Source: Microvirga vignae
GTDB taxonomy: Bacteria; Pseudomonadota; Alphaproteobacteria; Rhizobiales; Beijerinckiaceae
Length of the DNA stretch: 64,000 bases
NCBI RefSeq assembly: GCF_001017175.1
Contig: NZ_LCYG01000015.1
Span: forward strand, 62,001-126,000
Reading direction: 5' to 3'
Positions 25,517 through 33,979 of the stretch are shown here, piece after piece. The notes under the pieces are model-generated. The model was not told the origin of the DNA. It was given only the letters and a program-made list of their open reading frames with translations, and did no database searches. The position numbers were made by a program, and so were the translations under genes. Numbering within the stretch: the first letter of the stretch is position 1; every line of letters begins with the position of its first letter.

Positions 25517-26242
25517 ATGGCGCGCGTTGCATTGGTCACCGGAGGCACTCGCGGCATCGGCGCCGCGATCTCAAAAGGCTTGAAAGAAGCAGGCTACAAA
25601 GTTGCCGCGAATTACGGCGGCAATGACGAAGCCGCCAACCAGTTCAAGGCGGAGACCGGCATTCCGGTCTTCAAGTTCGACGTTTCCGATGCGGCATCCT
25701 GCGAGAGCGGCATCAAGGCGGTGGAAGCCGAACTCGGCCCGGTCGACATCCTCGTCAACAACGCGGGCATCACCCGTGACGGCATGTTCCACAGGATGAC
25801 CTTCGATCAATGGTCGGCCGTCATCCGCACCAACCTCGATTCGATGTTCACCTGCACGCGTCCCGTGATCGAGGGCATGCGCGAACGCGGCTTCGGGCGC
25901 ATCATCATCATTTCCTCCATCAACGGCCAGAAGGGCCAGATGGGACAGGCGAACTATTCGGCCGCGAAGGCAGGCGTGATCGGCTTCGCCAAGGCGCTCG
26001 CGCAGGAGAACGCGAACAAGGGCGTCACCGTCAACGTGATCGCACCCGGCTACATCGCCACCGAGATGGTGAAAGCCGTGCCGGAAGAGGTGCTGAAATC
26101 CAAGATCCTGCCGCTCATTCCGGTAGGCCGCCTCGGCGAGGCGGAGGAGATCGCCCGCAGCGTGCTGTTCCTCGCCAGCGACGACGCAGGCTTCGTGACC
26201 GGATCGACCCTGTCCGTCAACGGCGGCCAGTACATGGCCTGA
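25517..26242 (+). CDS. phaB: Acetoacetyl-CoA reductase
   Basis: 241 residues from the ATG at 25517 (GAGGAAGGAAACAGC upstream). It reduces acetoacetyl-CoA to (R)-3-hydroxybutyryl-CoA with NADPH. SDR features: nucleotide motif TGGTRGIG, NNAG (VNNAGITRDG), catalytic Ser in IIISSINGQKGQ and YSAAK. The ING-QKGQ-GQ-NYSAAKAG stretch is characteristic of PhaB rather than FabG. The polymerase gene phaC is not in the window. Confidence 0.95.
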   Translation: MARVALVTGGTRGIGAAISKGLKEAGYKVAANYGGNDEAANQFKAETGIPVFKFDVSDAASCESGIKAVEAELGPVDILVNNAGITRDGMFHRMTFDQWSAVIRTNLDSMFTCTRPVIEGMRERGFGRIIIISSINGQKGQMGQANYSAAKAGVIGFAKALAQENANKGVTVNVIAPGYIATEMVKAVPEEVLKSKILPLIPVGRLGEAEEIARSVLFLASDDAGFVTGSTLSVNGGQYMA

Positions 26243-26326
26243 TGGAGCTTGCGCCCCGGACAGAACTCTCGCACCTGTCCGGGGCCGTGCATGCACCCCC
26301 ACCTCGCTCCATCAAGGAACCCATCG

Positions 26327-27073
26327 ATGAATCGGATCGACATGACAGGCCGGACCGTGGTCATCACGGGCGGGGCCCGCGGTATCGGCTACGCCATCGG
26401 CGAGCGGCTCGTTCAGTCGGGCGCGAGGGTCGCCATCTGGGATCTGCATCTTGAGGAGGCCGAGGCGAGTGCCGCCACGCTTTCCAAGGATTGCATCGGG
26501 CTGAGCGTCGACGTGGCGGACACCTTGTCCGTCGAGCATGCCACGCAGCAAACCCGCGCCGCCTTCGACCGCATCGACGGGCTGGTGAACGGAGCCGGGA
26601 TCACGGGCCCGGTGAAACCCCTGGCAGAATACTCGGCCGAGGAATGGCGCAGCGTGGTCGAGGTCAACCTGACGGGCACCTTCAACTGCTGTCGCTCCAT
26701 CGTGCCGATCATGCAGGAGAACAATTACGGCCGTATCGTCAACATCGCGTCGGTCGCCGGCAAGGAGGGCAATCCCAATCTTGCCGCCTACAGCGCCGCA
26801 AAGGCGGGCGTGATCGGTCTCACCAAGTCGCTCGGCAAGGAGCTCGCGAAGACGGGAATCGCCGTCAACTGCATCACGCCTACCACTGCCAAGACCAAGA
26901 TTCTCGACACGCTGACACCGGATTTCATCGAATATATGCGTGTGCGCATTCCGAGGGACCGCTTCGTCGAACTGCACGAGATCGCCGCCATGGTGGCTTG
27001 GCTGCTCTCCGAGGAGAACTCCTTCACGACGGCAGCAACCTTCGATCTCAGCGGCGGGCGCACGACCTATTAG
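26327..27073 (+). CDS. SDR-family NAD(P)-dependent oxidoreductase
   Basis: 248 residues from the ATG at 26327 (AAGGAA upstream). The classical short-chain dehydrogenase layout is intact: TGGARGIG cofactor loop, NGAG, catalytic Ser in NIASVAGKEG and AYSAAKAG. It lies 84 bases after phaB on the same strand and may be co-transcribed, but lacks PhaB-specific residues; it resembles 3-oxoacyl-ACP-reductase-like or sugar/hydroxyacid dehydrogenases. Substrate unknown. Confidence 0.88.
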   Translation: MNRIDMTGRTVVITGGARGIGYAIGERLVQSGARVAIWDLHLEEAEASAATLSKDCIGLSVDVADTLSVEHATQQTRAAFDRIDGLVNGAGITGPVKPLAEYSAEEWRSVVEVNLTGTFNCCRSIVPIMQENNYGRIVNIASVAGKEGNPNLAAYSAAKAGVIGLTKSLGKELAKTGIAVNCITPTTAKTKILDTLTPDFIEYMRVRIPRDRFVELHEIAAMVAWLLSEENSFTTAATFDLSGGRTTY

Positions 27074-27127
27074 GATTGTCTGACAAAGCGCTCCCCTTAT
27101 CCTGAGCGCCGGTTTCTCCAGAGAGCA

Positions 27128-27165
27128 CGTGTCTTCCCCCTGTGGGCGTGTCTTCCCCCTGTGGG
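27128..27165 (+). repeat. Perfect 19-bp tandem duplication
   Basis: CGTGTCTTCCCCCTGTGGG occurs twice head to tail in the gap after the SDR gene. The 372-base gap 27074-27445 otherwise holds family 2 copy e and no recognisable gene. Confidence 0.85.
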
Positions 27166-27218
27166 GAGGAGGGCTGTCAGCGCCATGCTGCTTTGCGGCC
27201 TCGCAGCCACTACTTCCT

Positions 27219-27328
27219 CGTCATGGCCGTCCCCCGGACTTGATCCGGGGATCAGACCCGGCCATCCACGTCTTGGAAGCGCCGCGCCAGAAAGACGTGG
27301 ATCACCGGCACAAGGCCAGGGATGACGG
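27219..27328 (+). repeat. Family 2 palindromic repeat (copy e, full)
   Basis: CGTCATGGCCGTCCCCCGGA ... CCACGTCTTGG, then AGACGTGGATCACCGG ... GGGATGACGG. It is close to copy a in sequence and orientation. Confidence 0.85.
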
Positions 27329-27445
27329 AGAGAGCGTCGAGGGTGATGCGTCACTCCGGAGGCGGCACAGCGGTGATCCGGATCAAACGCAGGCCCTCAC
27401 CCGCGCTTCGCTTTCGCGGGTGTCTCGTGCTAGGTGGCGGGCATC

Positions 27446-28321
27446 ATGACGCCTCGCACCGCCACCACCATCGGCCTCACCGCCATCCTGTTCTGGTCCC
27501 TGCTGGCCCTGTTCACGGCGGCCACGGGCAGGATCCCCCCATTCCAGCTCAACGCCATGACCTTCCTCGTCGGCGGGCTTGTGGGCATGGTGAGCTGGAT
27601 CGCACGCCCCGAAGGCATCGGGGCGCTGCGCCAGAAGCCTGTCGTCTGGGCGCTGGGGATCGGCGGCCTCTTCGGCTATCACGCGCTTTATTTCGCGGCC
27701 CTGCGCTGGGCGCCACCGGCTGAATCGGGGCTCATCAATTATCTCTGGCCGCTTCTGATCGTGCTGTTCTCGTCACTGCTTCCAGGTGAGCATTTGCGCC
27801 GCGCGCATCTGGTCGGCGCGCTTCTGGGATTTGCGGGCGTCGTTGTGCTGATCGCCGGGCGCGGCGGATTCGATGCACGGGCAGAGTACCTGCCCGGCTA
27901 TCTGTGTGCCTTCGTCGCCGCCTTCGTCTGGGGGGCCTACTCCGTACTCTCGCGGCGCTTCGGCCAGGTGCCGACCGATGCGGTGGCCGGTTTCTGCCTC
28001 ATGACGTCGCTGTTGAGCGGGGTCTGCCACTTCGCCTTCGAGACCACGGTGTGGCCGGAGACGACGACGCAATGGCTGGCCGTTCTCGCGCTGGGCCTGG
28101 GCCCCGTGGGTGCGGCTTTCTATGTCTGGGACATCGGCATGAAGCGCGGCGACATCCGCCTTCTCGGCGTCGCATCTTATGCGGCACCCGTGCTCTCGAC
28201 GCTTCTGCTCGTGCTCGCCGGCTATGCGGAACCGACGCTGACGCTCGCGCTCTCCTGCGGCCTCATCGTCGCGGGCGCCCTGGTGGCGACGCTCACCCCT
28301 AAGCGGACCGTCCGGGCATGA
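27446..28321 (+). CDS. YddG-like EamA aromatic amino acid exporter
   Basis: 291 residues from the ATG at 27446 (AGGTGG nine bases upstream); a GTG at 27434 is an alternative. Ten membrane helices. TIGLTAILFWSLLALFTA at the N-terminus and the paired EamA repeats resemble YddG, an inner-membrane exporter of aromatic amino acids; that substrate is inferred from family resemblance. Its 3' end overlaps the convergent GNAT gene by 23 bases. Confidence 0.85.
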   Translation: MTPRTATTIGLTAILFWSLLALFTAATGRIPPFQLNAMTFLVGGLVGMVSWIARPEGIGALRQKPVVWALGIGGLFGYHALYFAALRWAPPAESGLINYLWPLLIVLFSSLLPGEHLRRAHLVGALLGFAGVVVLIAGRGGFDARAEYLPGYLCAFVAAFVWGAYSVLSRRFGQVPTDAVAGFCLMTSLLSGVCHFAFETTVWPETTTQWLAVLALGLGPVGAAFYVWDIGMKRGDIRLLGVASYAAPVLSTLLLVLAGYAEPTLTLALSCGLIVAGALVATLTPKRTVRA

Positions 28322-29057
28322 CCCGGTGGGTGTAGCGATAAGCCGTCTCGAAACCGACCGTCTTATAAAGCGAGAGCGCGACCTCGTTCTCTTCACGCAC
28401 CTGGAGATAGGCGCTATGCGCGCCCTCCTGACAGCCCCAGGCCATGAGGCTTGCGACGACGCGACGGCCAAGGCCGATGCCGCGCAGATCGGGCAACACC
28501 ACGATGTCATAGAGCCCGACATAGCCTCGCTCGACGACGCCCAAGCCCCAGGCCACCGGCTTCTCGTCGAGGTTGAGCGTGGCGAAAGCCGCTTTCGGGC
28601 GGATACGGGAGACGATCTGCATCAGGGTTGCGTCGTCGGCCTTGTCGCCACCATAGGCTTCCGCAGCCTCGCGCACCCAACGCTTGGAGGCATGCGGCTC
28701 CAGGGTGATCTCAGGATCGACTTCGCAGTCGCCGGTCTTGATCGGCACAACGAGCACATGCGTCGGTTCGATATCCCTGAAGCCGCGCATCTTCAGGCGC
28801 TCGTCCACATCCGCAGTCTGCAGCCCGTTCAGGCGGAAAGTCGGGCGCACATTCGCCTCGACGAAGCGGGCGACCATGTAGTCGATGAGCTCTTCATCGA
28901 GAGATGCGTTCGGCAGGAAGGGCGTCGCGGAATTGGCACGCTTGGAATAGCCGTTGGCAAGACGCAGGATCCAGCCGTCATAGGCTTGATAGTCGAACGA
29001 CGGCCAGGCGTTCAGAAGCCGGCTTTCGAGTCCGATGATGAGGCTGTGGTCATTCAT
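28299..29057 (-). CDS. GNAT-family N-acetyltransferase
   Basis: 252 residues from the ATG at 29057; an in-frame ATG at 29078 with GAGGA close upstream is equally plausible. The N-terminal half (LESRLLNAWPSFDYQAYDGW) is a degenerate GNAT-like domain, and the C-terminal half has the acetyl-CoA loop LPDLRGIGLGRRVVASLMAW and a last strand ending ALSLYKTVGFETAYRYTHR, typical of this GNAT group. Substrate unknown. The start lies only 10-31 bases from family 1 copy F, so the promoter must be within or beyond the repeat. Confidence 0.82.
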   Translation of the reverse strand: MNDHSLIIGLESRLLNAWPSFDYQAYDGWILRLANGYSKRANSATPFLPNASLDEELIDYMVARFVEANVRPTFRLNGLQTADVDERLKMRGFRDIEPTHVLVVPIKTGDCEVDPEITLEPHASKRWVREAAEAYGGDKADDATLMQIVSRIRPKAAFATLNLDEKPVAWGLGVVERGYVGLYDIVVLPDLRGIGLGRRVVASLMAWGCQEGAHSAYLQVREENEVALSLYKTVGFETAYRYTHRVMPGRSA

Positions 29058-29087
29058 GGGACGTGCCGCTCCTGCCATGCTGTCCTC

Positions 29088-29205
29088 GAGCACATCGTGC
29101 GGAAAAGTGGTCCCGGTTTTCCGTCATGAACGATGCGCTCCTCTCAAGAATGAGCATCGAATCAATCCCAAAAGTGCAAGTCCACTTTTGGGTCCGATGC
29201 TCGAG
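29088..29205 (+). repeat. Family 1 double-hairpin repeat (copy F)
   Basis: GAGCACATCGTGCGGAAAAG with GGTTTTCCG...CGATGCGC, linker, then CATCGAATCAATCCCAAAAG against CTTTTGGGTCCGATGCTCG. Confidence 0.88.
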
Positions 29206-29250
29206 AGCCGCTTCCACATGCGTGGAATCAGCCCCCTTCTTTGCTCGGTC

Positions 29251-29293
29251 GCATTTTTGAGCGGCAAAGTGGATCCAGTTCGCCGAAAAATGC
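29251..29293 (+). repeat. Family 1 remnant (first hairpin only)
   Basis: GCATTTTTGAGCGGCAAAGT followed by GGATCCAGTTCGCC and AAAAATGC: a diverged version of the first hairpin, with no second hairpin. It ends next to the gloB stop. Confidence 0.65.
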
Positions 29294-29299
29294 TCCCCG

Positions 29300-30067
29300 T
29301 CAGAACCTGTTCTTCCATTCCCGCAAGGATTGGAAGACCTCCTCGGGCGAAGCCCCTTCCTTATGAACGGTTTTCGCGAGCGCAGGCTCCCCGGCTCGCA
29401 AGAAAGGATTGGTGGCCTTCTCCTGTCCGATGGTCGTCGGCACGAGGAAGCGCCCCTCCGCCTTCGCCTGCTCGGCTTCCCGAGCGCGCGCTTTCAGTGC
29501 GCCATTGTCAGGATCGGCCGCCAGCGCGAAGCGCGCATTGGAGAGCGTGTAGTCGTGGCCGCAGTAAACGCGCGTGTCATCGGGCAAAGCGGCAAGCCGC
29601 TGCAGCGTGTGCCAGAAACCGGCATAGGTGCCCTCGAACATGCGCCCGCAGCCGAGGGTGAAGAGCGTGTCGCCTGCGAACAGGGCGCTATCCTCATCGA
29701 ACCAATAGGAGACGTGATCGGCGCAATGGCCTGGCGTTTCGAGAACCCGGGCCTGGAGGGTGCCCACCAGCACCCCATCGCCTTCGCGCACCCAAAGATC
29801 GGCGCCCGGCACCGCCTCGCGGGCCTTGGCAGGCGCCACCACACGGCAGCCGGTGCGGCTCTTCAAGGCATCCACGGCCTGCACGTGATCTCTGTGACGA
29901 TGAGTGACGAGAATGTCGGTGAGCATCCATCCCTTCTCAGCGAGAGCCGAGAGGATCGGTCCCTCCTCCGGCGCGTCGATGGCGGCGCAGGCGCCCGTCT
30001 TGGGATCGTGGATCAGAACACCGATATTATCCTGCAGGCAGAGAAAGGCGTGAATCTGGGCTGACAT
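29300..30067 (-). CDS. gloB: Hydroxyacylglutathione hydrolase (glyoxalase II)
   Basis: 255 residues from the ATG at 30067. It hydrolyses S-lactoylglutathione in methylglyoxal detoxification. The dimetal motif THRHRDH (His56, His58, Asp60, His61) and later GHCADHVSYWF, GDTLFTLGCGRMFEGT and CGHDYTLSNARFA match glyoxalase II, including the C-terminal substrate domain ending EVFQSLREWKNRF. The second motif residue is Arg where many family members have His. It is divergent from a methyltransferase gene. Confidence 0.95.
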   Translation of the reverse strand: MSAQIHAFLCLQDNIGVLIHDPKTGACAAIDAPEEGPILSALAEKGWMLTDILVTHRHRDHVQAVDALKSRTGCRVVAPAKAREAVPGADLWVREGDGVLVGTLQARVLETPGHCADHVSYWFDEDSALFAGDTLFTLGCGRMFEGTYAGFWHTLQRLAALPDDTRVYCGHDYTLSNARFALAADPDNGALKARAREAEQAKAEGRFLVPTTIGQEKATNPFLRAGEPALAKTVHKEGASPEEVFQSLREWKNRF

Positions 30068-30184
30068 CGAGGAACCTTGTCTTGATGTGGTCTGAGCTAT
30101 CATGGAACACTCGAACCCTGAAACCAGATCCCGCTCCAACATGAAACGTTGGCGGACCGGATCGAGAGGCACCCTGACGAGGCC

Positions 30185-30928
30185 ATGAGCATCGACATCA
30201 CCGACCTGCGCAGCTTCTACGCGAGCCCCCTCGGGGCCGTGACGCGCCGTCACGTCGGCCGGGCGATCGATAAATTCTGGGGGCCGCTGCCGGGCCTGCG
30301 CGTGCTCGGCCTCGGCTACGCCCCGCCGTACCTCTCGGGCGTCAAAGGCGATTGCGAGCGGGCTCTTGCGTTCATGCCCGCAAGCCAGGGTGTGGTGAAC
30401 TGGCCGAGCACCGGAGCCTCCGCGTCCGCGCTCGTCGACCCGCTCATGATGCCCCTGCCCGACGCCTCCATCGACCGGGTGCTTGTGGTCCATGCGCTCG
30501 AAACCGTGGAGAGCCCGAGCGAGCTTCTGCACGAGATCTGGCGCATCCTGACCCCCGGCGGGCGCATCATCATGGTCGCCCCCAACCGGCGGGGCCTCTG
30601 GGCACGGATGGATACCACCCCCTTCGGCTACGGACAGCCCTACAGCCGCTCGCAGCTCAAAAGCCTGATGCGGCAGACTTGGTTCTCGCCTGAAGGATGG
30701 GCCGAAACCCTTTATGTACCTCCCCTCACCAACCGGCTGGTGCTCAGCACCGCCCAGGCCTGGGAGCGGATCGGCTCCAGCTTCTCCCTGCCGTTTGCAG
30801 GCCTTCATATCGTGGAAGCCACCAAGCAGCTCTACCGGCCCGGCACCGTCATGGCGGTGCGCCGCTCCCGCCGCGTGGCTCCGGTTTTGGTACCCGCACC
30901 GGCGACCCGGATGGGCGGCCTTCCTTGA
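30185..30928 (+). CDS. Class I SAM-dependent methyltransferase
   Basis: 247 residues from the ATG at 30185 (GAGG upstream). The SAM region is somewhat unusual: LRVLGLGYAPPYLSG replaces the classical glycine-rich loop, followed by MMPLPDASIDRVLVVHALET and LHEIWRILTPGGRIIMVAPN, the typical methyltransferase-11 strand 4-5 signature. It is divergent from gloB, an arrangement common in Rhizobiales. Substrate unknown. Confidence 0.82.
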   Translation: MSIDITDLRSFYASPLGAVTRRHVGRAIDKFWGPLPGLRVLGLGYAPPYLSGVKGDCERALAFMPASQGVVNWPSTGASASALVDPLMMPLPDASIDRVLVVHALETVESPSELLHEIWRILTPGGRIIMVAPNRRGLWARMDTTPFGYGQPYSRSQLKSLMRQTWFSPEGWAETLYVPPLTNRLVLSTAQAWERIGSSFSLPFAGLHIVEATKQLYRPGTVMAVRRSRRVAPVLVPAPATRMGGLP

Positions 30929-31055
30929 TTTCGCCTTGATTTCGCCCGGTTTTAGGGGAGTAAGGCAGGGCTCAACTTGACTTAAGTGCCCTAAATCGCC
31001 AGTGTCCGCCCGTCCCGGCGAGGCTATTCAGTCACGCCGGCTTTCATTTTCCATT

Positions 31056-31167
31056 AGAGCATCGTGCGGAAAAGTGGATCCGGTTTTCCGCATGAACGAT
31101 GTTCTCATTTAAGGAGAAAGCATCGGATTGGCCCCAAAAGTGCAAATCCACTTTTGGGTCCGATGCT
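31056..31167 (+). repeat. Family 1 double-hairpin repeat (copy G)
   Basis: AGAGCATCGTGCGGAAAAGT with GGTTTTCCGCATGAACGATG, linker, then CATCGGATTGGCCCCAAAAG against CTTTTGGGTCCGATGC. It ends 10 bases before the accA start codon, so it forms most of the accA leader. Confidence 0.9.
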
Positions 31168-31177
31168 GTAGAGTCTG

Positions 31178-32131
31178 ATGCGCAGTTATCTCGATTTCGA
31201 AAAGCCCGTCGCCGAGCTTGAGGCGAAGGTCGAAGAGCTCCGGGCCCTTGGTGAGAACCGGGATGCCGTTTCCATCACGGATGACGTCTCGCGCCTGGAG
31301 GCCAAGGCGGCCGAGGCCCTGAAGGATCTCTATTCCAAGCTCACCCCCTGGCAGAAGACCCTGGTCGCGCGCCATCCGCAGCGGCCGCATTTCGTGGATT
31401 ACTGCGCGGGCCTGATCACCGAGTTCACGCCGCTCTCCGGCGACCGCAAGTTCGCCGAGGACGAGGCTATTCTCGCCGGCTTCGGCCGCTTCCGGGGGCA
31501 GCCCGTCTGCGTGCTGGGCCAGGAGAAGGGCCACAACACGGAAACCCGCATCCGGCACAATTTCGGCATGGCCCGTCCCGAAGGCTACCGCAAGGCCGTG
31601 CGCCTGATGGAGATGGCGGACCGGTTCAGCCTGCCGGTGATCTCCTTCGTGGACACTGCCGGCGCCTATCCGGGCATCGAGGCGGAGGAGCGCGGCCAGG
31701 CCGAGGCCATCGCGCGCTCGACCGAGATGCAGCTCGCGCTCGGTGTGCCGAACGTCTCCATCATCATCGGCGAGGGCGGCTCGGGCGGCGCGATCGCGAT
31801 CGCCACCGCCAACAAGGTGCTGATGATGGAGCATGCCATCTACAGCGTGATCTCGCCGGAAGGCGCGGCCTCGATCCTCTGGCGCGACGCGGCGCGCGCC
31901 CAGGACGCCGCCACCAACATGAAGATCACCGCCCAGGACCTCCTGCGGCTCGGCATCATCGACAGCATCGTGACCGAGCCCGTGGGCGGCGCCCACCGGG
32001 ATCCGGAGGCGGCCATCAATGCCGCCGGCAATGCCATCGAGGAAGCCCTCCACGATCTCGGCAATATGGGCCCCGCGGAAATTCGGGATCACCGGGCCGA
32101 GAAGTTCCTCAATATCGGCCGCAAGCTCTAA
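31178..32131 (+). CDS. accA: Acetyl-CoA carboxylase carboxyltransferase subunit alpha
   Basis: 317 residues. With AccD it transfers the carboxyl from biotin to acetyl-CoA, giving malonyl-CoA for fatty acid synthesis. The N-terminal helical region (YLDFEKPVAELEAKVEELRA) and the crotonase-like core with FVDTAGAYPGIEAEERGQAE, GEGGSGGA and PEGAASILWRD are complete. The ribosome site is poor because family 1 copy G ends 10 bases upstream; GTAGAG at the repeat edge is the only candidate. accD is not in the window. Confidence 0.96.
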   Translation: MRSYLDFEKPVAELEAKVEELRALGENRDAVSITDDVSRLEAKAAEALKDLYSKLTPWQKTLVARHPQRPHFVDYCAGLITEFTPLSGDRKFAEDEAILAGFGRFRGQPVCVLGQEKGHNTETRIRHNFGMARPEGYRKAVRLMEMADRFSLPVISFVDTAGAYPGIEAEERGQAEAIARSTEMQLALGVPNVSIIIGEGGSGGAIAIATANKVLMMEHAIYSVISPEGAASILWRDAARAQDAATNMKITAQDLLRLGIIDSIVTEPVGGAHRDPEAAINAAGNAIEEALHDLGNMGPAEIRDHRAEKFLNIGRKL

Positions 32132-32142
32132 GAGCAGCCGAT

Positions 32143-32338
32143 GACCCCCTCCGCACCCCTTCCCCTTGCAGGGAGGGATTGAGTGGTGGCGGAACGTCAG
32201 AGCGCCGGGCCTCATTCGGAAGATGCAAAGGTAATGCAGCGTCATGGCCGGACTTGGTCCGGCCATGACGGGAAGCTATCATGCTCAACTCTCGCACCCG
32301 GTCGCACCACCCCACCCCTCCCGGCGAGGAAGAGGGGA
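32143..32338 (+). repeat. Cluster of short repeats, including a minimal family 2 copy (32240-32271)
   Basis: CCCTTGCAGGGAGGGATTGA (32160s) and CTCTCGCACCCGGTCGCACC (32285-32310) recur in related form at 49434-49681, making a third, looser repeat family. Between them lies GTCATGGCCGGACTTGGTCC / GGCCATGAC, a minimal family 2 palindrome. The 435-base gap 32132-32566 contains no recognisable gene; its last 100 bases have TTAA-rich sequence upstream of the transpeptidase gene. Confidence 0.65.
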
Positions 32339-32566
32339 CAACAAGCGGTCCGTTGCTTCTCGGGCACCTGAATACCTCCGGCGTGGTGTCTCGTCGGGAC
32401 CAAAACCCAGCAATACATTCCCTCCGAAGAGGCGAATTTACCTCTCATTAACAATGACTCCATCACGGCCGCGCTTGCAGTAAGGGGCAGTTAAGGCTAA
32501 CGATTTAAGGGTTAAGGGGAACTGTCAGGCATAACGCCGGCAGATCAGAAGATTGCGGGGTCCCCC

Positions 32567-33853
32567 ATGTTGAAGCGTTTCGCACTGGCTGCGAGCCTGG
32601 CGCTCGCGCTTGCCGCCTGCCAGGACGAGAATCTCGCCCGAGGCTCCACGCGCCACCTTGCACCGATTCCGCCGGCCGCCATGGCGCTCATGTCCGCCAA
32701 GGGCATGTCCAAGGACGATCCCATCCTGATCCGGGCCTACAAGAAGGAATCGGAGCTGGAGGTCTGGAAGCGCGGCTCCAATGGCAAGTACGCCCTGCTC
32801 AAGACCTATCCCGTCTGCCGCTGGTCAGGCCAGCTCGGGCCGAAGACCCGTGAAGGCGACCGTCAGGTGCCGGAGGGCTTCTACACGGTCACCCCGGCGC
32901 AGATGAACCCGAACTCCGCCTATTACCTGTCGTTCGATACCGGCTATCCGAACGCCTACGACCGCTCGCTGGGCCGTAACGGCGGCGACATCATGGTCCA
33001 CGGCTCGTGCTCCTCGCGCGGCTGCTTCGCCATGACGGACCAGAACATCGCCGAGATCTATGCCATCGCCCGCGAGGCTTTCGCCAGCGGCCAGCGCGGC
33101 TTCCAGTTCCAGGCCTATCCGTTCAGGATGACGGCCGAGAACTTGGCCAAGCACCGCCTGGATCCGAACATCGCCTTCTGGAAGAACCTGAAGGAAGGTG
33201 CCGACACCTTCGAGGTGACGAAGGAAGAGGTGCAGGTGGCAGTCGCCAACCACCGCTACCAATTCGGCAGGGACGCCTCCGTGGCTGAGGCTGTGATGCA
33301 GAAGCAGCGCGCGGACGAGCAGGACGTGGCCGAGCTCATCGCCAAGGGCACGAAGCCGATCAAGCTCGTCTACCATGACGGCGACACCCACGAATCCTTC
33401 CGCACGGCGCTCGCCAATGCCTCCGGCGTGTCCGACAGCAAGCTCGGCTACGTGAGCCGCATCGAAGGCATCTCTTCCGGCCCGCAGCAGATCGCGCTCG
33501 ACGACAGCGGCCGCGAGAAGATCGAGACCCCGCCGACGGCGCTCGCCTTCGCTTCCATGAAGGAAGTGCCTGTCGAGGCTCCGCAGCCGAAGGCCGTTGC
33601 AGCGGCCCAGCCGGTAGCCGCCGCTCCCGCCGCGGCCCCGGCCACCACCTCGGAAGAGACGCCCTTCTACAAGAAGATGTTCGGCGGCGTCGCCGACCTC
33701 TTCAGCACCTCGTCTCCGCAGCCCGCAGCCGAGACGGCCCAGGCCGCTCCGGCGATGGCTCCCGCAGCCGCCCCGACCACCAAGGCCCAGGCGAAGCCGC
33801 AAAAGCGCGCCGAGGCGACCACGGGCGTGAAGGTGGCCCAGATCAGGAACTGA
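32567..33853 (+). CDS. L,D-transpeptidase (YkuD domain) lipoprotein
   Basis: 428 residues. A lipoprotein signal with lipobox LAAC (Cys18) anchors it to a membrane. The YkuD catalytic motif is HGSCSSRGC, with His145 and nucleophile Cys153, within residues about 50-165. Such enzymes make 3-3 peptidoglycan crosslinks or attach proteins to the wall. After the catalytic domain come an unassigned region (to about 320) and a long Ala/Pro-rich tail (AAAQPVAAAPAAAPATT). The enzyme class is clear; its exact wall role is not. A strong terminator follows. Confidence 0.92.
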   Translation: MLKRFALAASLALALAACQDENLARGSTRHLAPIPPAAMALMSAKGMSKDDPILIRAYKKESELEVWKRGSNGKYALLKTYPVCRWSGQLGPKTREGDRQVPEGFYTVTPAQMNPNSAYYLSFDTGYPNAYDRSLGRNGGDIMVHGSCSSRGCFAMTDQNIAEIYAIAREAFASGQRGFQFQAYPFRMTAENLAKHRLDPNIAFWKNLKEGADTFEVTKEEVQVAVANHRYQFGRDASVAEAVMQKQRADEQDVAELIAKGTKPIKLVYHDGDTHESFRTALANASGVSDSKLGYVSRIEGISSGPQQIALDDSGREKIETPPTALAFASMKEVPVEAPQPKAVAAAQPVAAAPAAAPATTSEETPFYKKMFGGVADLFSTSSPQPAAETAQAAPAMAPAAAPTTKAQAKPQKRAEATTGVKVAQIRN

Positions 33854-33873
33854 GCAACACAGCCATCAATCGA

Positions 33874-33907
33874 GATAAAAGCCCGCACCTCGGCGGGCTT
33901 TTTATCG
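33874..33907 (+). terminator. Rho-independent terminator after the L,D-transpeptidase
   Basis: AAAAGCCCGC (33877-33886), loop ACCTCG, GCGGGCTTTTT; GAT/ATC extend the stem outward. Confidence 0.9.
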
Positions 33908-33979
33908 CGGCGGCGGATGTGCCGAGACAGAAAGGCAACCTTTCGATCTTCGATCAGGTTAAACGTCGGAGGTTGTGCC

